Origin: Candidatus Poseidoniaceae archaeon
Lineage (GTDB): Archaea > Thermoplasmatota > Poseidoniia > Poseidoniales > Poseidoniaceae
NCBI GenBank assembly: GCA_022425585.1
Contig: JAKMFF010000270.1
Coordinates: forward strand, 1 to 7,618
Direction: 5' to 3'
DNA: 7,618 bases
Below are positions 1-5,710 of the stretch, one piece after another. The first letter of the stretch is position 1. Each line of letters starts with the position of its first letter. Made by a program: the position numbers and the translations under genes. The notes below the pieces were generated by a model that saw only the letters and a program-made list of their open reading frames with translations, was not told where the DNA came from and made no database searches.

Positions 1-2
1 AC

Positions 3-368
3 TGGGCGCTGTCTTTCACTGCTAGACTGTTGTTTGGTTATGGAATCAAAGATTCACAATCAGGAATGTGGGTGTTTAGAAAGTCTATTTTTGACAACCC
101 TAAGATGCGGCCAACCAATGATGGAATGCCGCTATCAGAAGAGATTAAACTGTTAGCGAGAAAGCATATTGGGAAAGAAAAGGCGATAGAAATCTCGGTA
201 CCTTATCGACCACGTGTTGGTGATGCAGAAATCCATACGTGGGGCGATGGTTGGAAGAATTTCAAATTCTTATTCGCCAAAAGAATCGGTATGAACCGTA
301 CCAAAACCCCTTGGGGTGGAAGAGAATCAAATCCTGATTCAATGAACAAAAATTTGCCTGAACAGTGA
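3..368 (+). CDS. GT2-family glycosyltransferase, C-terminal fragment (start lies left of the window)
   Basis: The frame is open from position 3, the first complete codon, to the TGA at 366-368, giving 121 visible residues. The TTG at position 30 is an internal Leu and not a start, because the same frame continues upstream as WALSFTAR. Visible residues 15-26 read IKDSQSGMWVFR, which matches the Asp-x-x-Ser-Gly acceptor-region motif of dolichyl-phosphate-mannose-synthase-like GT2 enzymes. Further on, PYRPRVG followed by HTWGDGWKN matches the 'R-x-G ... dG' end of the GT2 fold. The nucleotide-sugar and metal-binding part (the DxD motif) would be off-window. These enzymes transfer a sugar from a nucleotide donor to a lipid or glycan acceptor at the inner face of the membrane. 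No transmembrane helix follows the domain; the protein ends in a hydrophilic tail of about 25 residues. The donor and acceptor cannot be read from this fragment. The gene is convergent with the surface-protein gene and directly abuts it. Confidence 0.82.
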   Translation, partial: WALSFTARLLFGYGIKDSQSGMWVFRKSIFDNPKMRPTNDGMPLSEEIKLLARKHIGKEKAIEISVPYRPRVGDAEIHTWGDGWKNFKFLFAKRIGMNRTKTPWGGRESNPDSMNKNLPEQ

Positions 369-3300
369 TTAATTCAAGCCTTCTTCTTGTTCCAACTGCG
401 ACCATAAGTCATTGACTACCTCGGTAATCTGTTCGACATCACCTTGTTGGTCATCTGGATATTGTTCGGACGGTTGCTTGAAAGTTTCCCAGGACTCGAT
501 CAAGTCGTCTTCCAGTTTGTTATTTCTGACACGGGCAATGACTAGGGTAATCAAAATTAACGAGATAATGCCTAATCCAGCAATAATTAGTGGAGTATTA
601 CTGCTGGTAGAATCAGCATCGTTTACGACAATTGTTTTGGAGACTTGACTTATTGTTGCACTATCACCAACTCCGTCTTTAGCGGTGATTTTCAGGCTCG
701 GGCGGCCTGATTTTTCTGGGTTGACCTCTACTGACCCTGTCCATATACCATCCCCATCTAGGTCTTCAAGCGGAAAATCCCAGACTTGGATTCCGTGGAT
801 TATGGTTGCTTGTACATCTTGAGTTGTCCCGTCAGGGTCGGATAAAATCACACTAACTTGTAAATCCACTAGCTGATTGGTGGTAAGTTCAGCCGGAGTT
901 ACTATGATAGATTGCTCATCTAGAACTGGATCGGTTTTCTCAACTCGAATGTTTCTTGAAGTGACTTGGGTGTTTAGCAGACTATCTCTAACGGTTAGTT
1001 CTATGAGATATTCACCAGGGTCCAAAATGGTTGATTCGGTACTGCCACTCAATGTCTCGACTACTTCACCAGTTGACTTATCAATTATTTTCCATTGCCT
1101 AAAGGTAATATCAAAGTCTGCATCTGTGGATTCTTCTTCAAGGATAATAGCAATTCCACCGGTGAAAGATTGTCCTTCACTAGGTTTGATGATTACTACA
1201 TCTGGGGCTGATGGTTCGACTATCAACTCAAAGAATTCTGTTCTAACCATTCCATCATCATCGGTAAGAGTAATTTCAATGCTGTGTGTTCCAGCACTGA
1301 GTTTAGACATGTGGGTTATGCTGGGGTCAGCGTCGAGCAATATTGGCTCTGCTAATTGGTCGCTTCTAATGGTCATAGTGAAATCGTCGCCATCATAATC
1401 AAGTGAATTAACCGCATTCCAAAAGATGAATTCTGATGATTTGAGGATTTCAGTGAATTCAGGAGTTGCTAGGGATAAGACAGGTGCTGATTTACTAACT
1501 TGGATAGATGTTGTTTCAGTTACTGAAGGGTTGATTCCGTCATCAATTTCTAGTGTGATGGTATGTATTCCACTACTCAGCCTGGCTTGATAGAACAACC
1601 CCTCCTGATTAGTTGAAGACAATCTACCATCTAGGTCACTGGTCCATGAAACCTGTAGATATTCAGAACCTTGAAATGCCTCGGTTTGTGAACAAAGCCA
1701 GAAGCCGATAGTATTGAACGAACTACATACTGAATCAAAATCACCTGAACCATTACCAGATAGGATTACTAGTTCAGATGAATCATATGAATCTGCTTGA
1801 TTTGGCGATACTATCTGTGCCGATGGTGGAGAATTCAATACTGAAATTAACATGGAGGAGACCTTGTATTCCTCTACGTGCTCAAGGTTATCATCGGTAA
1901 CCCGCATTTCAATAGTATGAATTCCACGTGACAAATGTCCTTGCCAAACTGTTCCTGAAGGTTCATCAGACCACTGGAGGATACCATCAAGGCTAGAATA
2001 AAACTCAATTGCCAAATTATCACCTTCAGGATCAACAGTCGATGACCCATCTAGGGTAACTACTGATTGGCTAAAGTTATCAGTTCTAATTATGGTGAAA
2101 TTCGGCTCTGGTATTTCATTATATAATGTCGTAGAGTAAGCCAATTCAACTGGTGGATTGACGCCATCATCAACAAAAATAGATAATACGAAATTATCTT
2201 CTTCGGGTGCCGGATTATTCTGACTAGATTCAAGCGGGAAGGTGTATTCTATAATTTCGGGACAGTTATCAATTCCAGGCGACTCAATAGGGTATAACAA
2301 TCCGTAAGAAGTAGTTATCCAGCAATTCAGCGCATCCCCTTCCGGGTCATAAGTGCCTGAGAGATTAACCACAACGGTGCCAGTTTTAGCAATTATCAGT
2401 TCGTTAAAGGCGTTTAATTCCGGACTAAAATCAACAAAGACAATCGGGACAAAATTGGATAACTCAATAATCCTACTCTGTTGTACACAATGACCTTTAT
2501 CGTCACATAGTTTTGCAGTAATAGTATGAACTCCATCACTGAGAGTTTGGCTGAAATCTGCCTGATTTACGATGAAATTGGCTGAATTACCAATATTTCC
2601 ATCGATTGATGATGTCCATTCCCAAATTAAGGCGTCGTCATCTATGTCCCAAGAGCGTGTTGCATTGAACTCTACTTCTGAGCCACTAGGATAGATTGAG
2701 TCTCCTTCTGGTGAATCCCAATACAAGAAAGGTGGCTGATTATCGATTGGTAGTATACAATAAACGGTTTTATCATCATCTAATGATACTGAACTACTGT
2801 TTGTTAATCCATCGTAAGCACAATCAATCGTGACTGTAGTTAATGGTGAAGCACCTGATTGAGTCCATTGTTGACCAATAAAATTAGGGAATTTAACATA
2901 GCCAATATCATTAGCATTCTCTTGGGCATTTGGTTCGAATTGATCAAAACTAATCCCTACTGGAGCACTTGGAATGCCATTAGAATTATTATTTTGTACC
3001 CATACCTCGATGTCCCAAGCAATGTCTATTTCCGCAGAAGGAGCAATAATAGCGCTTGCGAAATCAATTTGTTGAGGTTGATGCAGGTGAAGTTTAGAAA
3101 ATGAATCCAAATTTATTGCGGTTGAGGCCGTTAAATCAGTGAATGAACTCCAATTTACCTGGCTATTTTGCAAGATTATCGAACCGGTGCATTCTGGTAG
3201 AATGGTATTATCTTGACCGATTAAATCGCTGTGGTCAATCAACAGTAGACATGATGTTCCTGAAAGTTGAGCTCTGCTGAGTTCTGATGGATAATTGCCA

Positions 3301-5123
3301 TTATTATTAGCATTCCAAACCATACCTGAATGATTACCTTGGAGAACTAAAGTGTCAATGTTGCCAGCAGCCCGATTAATTCTGATTGCTGGACCAGCAT
3401 CAGTTCCTTGTCGCTCTGTGACAATTAGCACATCATGCATATGGAAGCGGCCACCTTGCTGTCCTAAACTAAGCCCACTATTGTCGACGGTAATCGGGTC
3501 GTAAGCAGGGTTATTATTTTCCACAGTCAAGTGATTGAGAAATAGATCTACTGAATCCTTTACCATTACTCCTGAACCTGCAGAATTTGAGACCGTACAA
3601 TGATTACAGGTTACATCACCAGAACTAGATTCTAAGTCATTAGATTTCTCGAAAAATAATCCGGCTTGCTCCATTTCATTTAATCCCAAATTACCATTGC
3701 CTATTGCGGTAAGGTTGGATAAAGTAACATATCGTGAATCAAAAATATGGGAACCTGATTGGCCATTATCAGATAGATGGAGGTGGTCAACTATTACTGT
3801 GGATGACTCGATAAATAGCCCGTCTTTACTGTTGTTGTGTAAGAACCAATCACTACCTTGCATAGCTCCTCCGGATGTTGCAGAAATTCCTGGTCCAACT
3901 GAGCCTGAGATTACTAAATTTTCAAATCTAGGAGCGAAGAAAGAAGACCTTATCGCCAAGCCTGCTTCATGGGCCCCTTCTCCAGGGTCGCCAGAATCTG
4001 TAATTGTTAAATTTCTAAATGTAGTAGATGCGTCAACAAAGTATAATCGAACCCCTACTGTAGTTGAATCTTCTACTGTGGTATTTTCAAACCATGCTCC
4101 TGTTGCGTTAACTTCAATGGCAGCAAATCCAATCCCTGTAGTTTTTGCATTTGGCCCGCCAGTACCTCTAACGATAGTATTAGTGAAATCCGCAGTTTCG
4201 TAATTAGTAAAATTAGTATGGTTTGACTTGTCGACATATATCCCCCTATACATCGAATTAGTGACGATACAATCTCTTACAACTGCTCTAGTGAAGCCAC
4301 CATCGCTAACATGTCTTATCAAAATCCCATAATCAGATTTATCAACCGACAAATCAGTGATAAGCGGTTGACTGTCCTCAATCCAAACTCCTGCTGAAAT
4401 CGCATTCGCACCTTCTGCACTGACATTATCTATGCTGATATCGTGGTATATTCCACCAGATGAGCCCCAAATATTGAGGCCTCTAATACGCAAATCTGTC
4501 ATGGTTGCTCGCTCGACAATAGGAGTTGACCCAGCACCAACAGAAAGCCCAAGTCCATAACGCCAATCTGAATAGGTGAATCCTTTACCTGCTTGATTTA
4601 TGATTAAATCGTGAATTACGGGATTGGCACCGGAGAATAAATCAATTCCAACTCTCGATGGATTGATGATTGTAGCATTATTTATCTGTGGGTCTGAGCC
4701 GTAGATAGTAATACCATATGTTGCATCCTCAAGCGTTATATTATCAATTATCGAACCTCTACCTGATGATGAACTATTGAATTGAATACCGTAGTGAAGG
4801 CCAGAGTTAAGCTGGGAAAAGACTACAGGACAACTATTATTCCCTTGAATTAATAACCTACCCTCGACAAATAATCTTGTTGAAGCAGATAATTCAACTG
4901 TGGTACATGGAGAAATTACTAACTCATCAGTTACACTTACCGTGTAAGATTCTGCTAACTGAATCAGACCGCTCCATGTCGTCTGCGCTTTTGTTATAGC
5001 ATTGCTTTCAAGAGTATCATTTTCAAAGGTTTCTGAACCAATGGGCAAACTAGTAAGCGGTGTCAAAACTAGGATTAAGGTCATCAACAGCAGAGAGAAT
5101 TTTACCCTAATGACACCATCCAT
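369..5123 (-). CDS. Giant secreted surface protein: beta-helix plus PKD/Ig-like domains, C-terminal membrane anchor
   Basis: This is a complete 1584-residue protein. The ATG at 5123 is the only plausible start, since an in-frame TAA lies eight codons upstream with no GTG or TTG between. Residues 1-29 form a signal peptide: Arg6 and Lys8, then a Leu-rich core at about 9-22. Residues about 105-655 are short beta-strand coils with recurring 'G-hydrophobic-x-hydrophobic' and 'N-hydrophobic-T/S-hydrophobic' patterns, typical of right-handed parallel beta-helices (PbH1/NosD-like). Residues about 700-793 look like one separate beta-domain (carboxypeptidase-regulatory or Ig type). Residues about 794-1500 hold about seven Ig/PKD-like domains. 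Residues 1511-1530 are one hydrophobic helix followed by Arg-Val-Arg, then an acidic tail of about 50 residues, predicted cytoplasmic. About 22 Asn-x-Ser/Thr sequons and 15 cysteines lie outside the membrane. No catalytic site is recognisable. Adhesion or glycan binding is likely; a polysaccharide-lyase-like activity cannot be excluded. The architecture is well supported, the biological role is not. Confidence 0.9.
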   Translation of the reverse strand: MDGVIRVKFSLLLMTLILVLTPLTSLPIGSETFENDTLESNAITKAQTTWSGLIQLAESYTVSVTDELVISPCTTVELSASTRLFVEGRLLIQGNNSCPVVFSQLNSGLHYGIQFNSSSSGRGSIIDNITLEDATYGITIYGSDPQINNATIINPSRVGIDLFSGANPVIHDLIINQAGKGFTYSDWRYGLGLSVGAGSTPIVERATMTDLRIRGLNIWGSSGGIYHDISIDNVSAEGANAISAGVWIEDSQPLITDLSVDKSDYGILIRHVSDGGFTRAVVRDCIVTNSMYRGIYVDKSNHTNFTNYETADFTNTIVRGTGGPNAKTTGIGFAAIEVNATGAWFENTTVEDSTTVGVRLYFVDASTTFRNLTITDSGDPGEGAHEAGLAIRSSFFAPRFENLVISGSVGPGISATSGGAMQGSDWFLHNNSKDGLFIESSTVIVDHLHLSDNGQSGSHIFDSRYVTLSNLTAIGNGNLGLNEMEQAGLFFEKSNDLESSSGDVTCNHCTVSNSAGSGVMVKDSVDLFLNHLTVENNNPAYDPITVDNSGLSLGQQGGRFHMHDVLIVTERQGTDAGPAIRINRAAGNIDTLVLQGNHSGMVWNANNNGNYPSELSRAQLSGTSCLLLIDHSDLIGQDNTILPECTGSIILQNSQVNWSSFTDLTASTAINLDSFSKLHLHQPQQIDFASAIIAPSAEIDIAWDIEVWVQNNNSNGIPSAPVGISFDQFEPNAQENANDIGYVKFPNFIGQQWTQSGASPLTTVTIDCAYDGLTNSSSVSLDDDKTVYCILPIDNQPPFLYWDSPEGDSIYPSGSEVEFNATRSWDIDDDALIWEWTSSIDGNIGNSANFIVNQADFSQTLSDGVHTITAKLCDDKGHCVQQSRIIELSNFVPIVFVDFSPELNAFNELIIAKTGTVVVNLSGTYDPEGDALNCWITTSYGLLYPIESPGIDNCPEIIEYTFPLESSQNNPAPEEDNFVLSIFVDDGVNPPVELAYSTTLYNEIPEPNFTIIRTDNFSQSVVTLDGSSTVDPEGDNLAIEFYSSLDGILQWSDEPSGTVWQGHLSRGIHTIEMRVTDDNLEHVEEYKVSSMLISVLNSPPSAQIVSPNQADSYDSSELVILSGNGSGDFDSVCSSFNTIGFWLCSQTEAFQGSEYLQVSWTSDLDGRLSSTNQEGLFYQARLSSGIHTITLEIDDGINPSVTETTSIQVSKSAPVLSLATPEFTEILKSSEFIFWNAVNSLDYDGDDFTMTIRSDQLAEPILLDADPSITHMSKLSAGTHSIEITLTDDDGMVRTEFFELIVEPSAPDVVIIKPSEGQSFTGGIAIILEEESTDADFDITFRQWKIIDKSTGEVVETLSGSTESTILDPGEYLIELTVRDSLLNTQVTSRNIRVEKTDPVLDEQSIIVTPAELTTNQLVDLQVSVILSDPDGTTQDVQATIIHGIQVWDFPLEDLDGDGIWTGSVEVNPEKSGRPSLKITAKDGVGDSATISQVSKTIVVNDADSTSSNTPLIIAGLGIISLILITLVIARVRNNKLEDDLIESWETFKQPSEQYPDDQQGDVEQITEVVNDLWSQLEQEEGLN
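624..2744 (-). other. Tandem Ig/PKD-like domain array of the surface protein (about seven domains)
   Basis: This covers residues about 794-1500. Domain starts can be seen at about 794 (NQPPFLYW), 889 (NFVPIVFV), 1002 (NEIPEPNF), 1095 (NSPPSAQI), 1211 (KSAPVLSL), 1304 (PSAPDVVI) and 1396 (KTDPVLDE). Most share an acidic loop of the 'S/T-x-D-x-D/E-G-D' kind (YDPEGDAL, VDPEGDNL, LDYDGDDF) and a penultimate hairpin. That hairpin reads LSDGVHTI, LSRGIHTI, LSSGIHTI, LSAGTHSI and LDPGEYLI near residues 859, 1064, 1182, 1275 and 1367. The second domain lacks a clear copy of it. The last domain differs and carries DLDGDGIW, a DxDxDG loop that could bind calcium. Such arrays usually act as stalks or carbohydrate- or protein-binding modules. 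Confidence 0.8.
3159..4811 (-). other. Right-handed parallel beta-helix region of the surface protein (approximate limits)
   Basis: This covers residues about 105-655. Consecutive segments of roughly 22-30 residues repeat a coil pattern such as YGITIYGSDPQINNATI, VGIDLFSGANPVIHDL and RGLNIWGSSGGIYHDI: a Gly followed by alternating hydrophobics, a turn rich in Ser/Asn/Asp/Gly, then another strand. This is the usual signature of PbH1 repeats in NosD-like and pectate-lyase-like folds. Sequence identity between coils is low, so this is a structural repeat and not a DNA repeat. Limits are estimated by eye. Confidence 0.75.
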
Positions 5124-5158
5124 AAGTTCCGATGTACAGTGTTACTTTTCAATGGTTC

Positions 5159-5164
5159 GTATAG
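5159..5164 (-). promoter_or_regulatory. Candidate TATA element for the surface-protein gene
   Basis: On the minus strand the sequence reads CTATAC, ending 35 bases before the ATG at 5123. With the usual archaeal spacing of about 26 bases from TATA centre to transcription start, the leader would be only about 13 nt. No Shine-Dalgarno-like sequence is visible in the bases just before the ATG (ATCGGAACTT), which fits a leaderless or short-leader mRNA. The element is short and only partly matches consensus, so this is a weak call based on position. Confidence 0.3.
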
Positions 5165-5191
5165 TTGGGCATGGCGTTAAATCGAGGTTCA

Positions 5192-5199
5192 TTTAGATA
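5192..5199 (+). promoter_or_regulatory. Candidate TATA box for the RAM-domain operon
   Basis: TTTAGATA differs at one position from the common archaeal TTTATATA box. It ends 35 bases before the ATG at 5235. A transcription start about 26 bases downstream of its centre would fall near 5222, giving a leader of roughly 13 nt. It lies about 28 bases from the opposite-facing TATA-like element, so the two divergent promoters would sit back to back. There is no experimental support. Confidence 0.4.
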
Positions 5200-5234
5200 G
5201 CAAGCAATAAGAAATTGGTTGATGTGGAAGGTTC

Positions 5235-5468
5235 ATGCCTGAGGCGTTTGTCTTGTTCAAAACCCTACCTTCAAGGGAACGTGATGTATATCTTAGATTA
5301 AGTAATCATGAATCCGTTGTTGAAGTACACGCACTGTATGGCGAATATGACTTAATTGTCAGGGTTAGTGCAGGCGAATCTGGTAAGCTATCGGGCATGT
5401 TGATGAGCGACTTTAGACAAATAGATGGAGTCAAAGATACTCAGACTCTAATTGCAGTAGAATATTAG
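5235..5468 (+). CDS. Stand-alone Lrp/AsnC ligand-binding (RAM) domain protein, first copy
   Basis: This 77-residue protein consists only of the Lrp/AsnC effector-binding domain (AsnC_trans_reg, also called RAM), with no helix-turn-helix. The beta-alpha-beta-beta-alpha-beta ferredoxin-like pattern is visible: FVLFKTLP strand, helix from RERDVYLRL, VVEVHALYG and EYDLIVRVSA strands, second helix, then the GVKDTQTLIAVE closing strand. GEYDL (residues 36-40) and the final G-V-x-D-T-x-T-L-I are family hallmarks. These domains dimerise and assemble into octamers, usually binding amino acids at subunit interfaces. Alone, they are thought to sense metabolites or to modulate full-length Lrp-type regulators. 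The ATG at 5235 is firm, because an in-frame TGA lies at 5220-5222 with no other start codon between. It is followed after 8 bases by a paralogue and is divergent from the surface-protein gene. The ligand is unknown. Confidence 0.88.
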   Translation: MPEAFVLFKTLPSRERDVYLRLSNHESVVEVHALYGEYDLIVRVSAGESGKLSGMLMSDFRQIDGVKDTQTLIAVEY

Positions 5469-5473
5469 GTGAT
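5467..5473 (+). promoter_or_regulatory. Shine-Dalgarno site of the second RAM gene, overlapping the first gene's stop codon
   Basis: AGGTGAT is a seven-base match to the archaeal ribosome-binding consensus GGAGGTGATC. It is followed by three bases and then the ATG at 5477. Its first two bases are the last two of the TAG stop at 5466-5468. It fixes the start of the second gene and indicates translation from a shared mRNA. The first gene lacks a comparable site. Confidence 0.75.
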
Positions 5474-5476
5474 TAA

Positions 5477-5710
5477 ATGGCGATTGGATTTGTATTGATA
5501 ACAACTGAACCTGGACAAGAAAAAGTGGTTCGTGAAACCCTAGAATCAATTGATTTAGTAACCGCTGGATGGATGTTATTTGGCGAATATGACTTAATCG
5601 CACGAGTCCAAGCGGATGATGAATATGACCTAACTAGATGCATAGTAGAGGAAATTAGACCGATGAAGGGGATTGTTGACACTAAGACCCTAATCGGTGC
5701 GGAACTTTAG
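5477..5710 (+). CDS. Stand-alone Lrp/AsnC ligand-binding (RAM) domain protein, second copy
   Basis: This 77-residue protein aligns without gaps to the upstream protein, with about 29 identical residues (38 %). Shared features are FVL at 5-7, GEYDLI at 36-41, R-V-x-A at 43-46, and D-T-x-T-L-I at 68-73. Like its neighbour, it is the Lrp/AsnC effector-binding ferredoxin-like domain without DNA-binding helices. The start at 5477 is supported by the AGGTGAT site just upstream. The 8-base gap implies co-transcription with the first copy, and the pair may form a hetero-oligomer (inference). Residues 43-60 diverge most, including the second helix, so ligand or partner specificity probably differs. 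The TAG stop overlaps the stop codon of the convergent STAND gene by 4 bp. Confidence 0.88.
   Translation: MAIGFVLITTEPGQEKVVRETLESIDLVTAGWMLFGEYDLIARVQADDEYDLTRCIVEEIRPMKGIVDTKTLIGAEL

Noticed and set aside
30..32. TTG as the start codon of the left-edge glycosyltransferase
   Set aside because: The frame is open from position 3 and the protein would lack the whole catalytic half of the GT2 fold; it is a fragment cut by the window edge.
305..316. Inverted repeat ACCCC-TT-GGGGT as a possible terminator hairpin
   Set aside because: The two-base loop is too short for a stable RNA hairpin, it lies inside coding sequence about 50 bases before the stop, and archaeal termination does not usually need hairpins.
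525..600. Archaeosortase (PGF-CTERM-like) sorting signal at the surface protein C-terminus
   Set aside because: The membrane helix is followed by about 50 more residues and there is no PGF-type motif before it; sorting signals end within a few basic residues.
877..1398. Open reading frame of 173 codons on the plus strand inside the surface-protein gene
   Set aside because: It is antisense to a clear domain-bearing coding sequence, has a low-complexity Ser/Val-rich product with no recognisable domain, and lacks a ribosome site. It is a shadow of the codon bias of the real gene.
3697..4203. Open reading frame of 168 codons on the plus strand inside the beta-helix coding region
   Set aside because: It is also antisense to the surface protein, with no family resemblance; Pro/Val/Ser-rich composition is expected from the complement of Asn/Thr/Gly-rich codons.
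624..4811. DNA-level tandem repeats, CRISPR or an RNA gene in the large repetitive-looking region
   Set aside because: The repetition is at the level of protein fold; no repeated DNA units, spacers or tRNA-like cloverleaf were seen.
5473..5682. 69-codon minus-strand frame opposite the second RAM gene
   Set aside because: The plus-strand RAM protein is clearly real and has a strong Shine-Dalgarno site; the reverse frame has no supporting feature.
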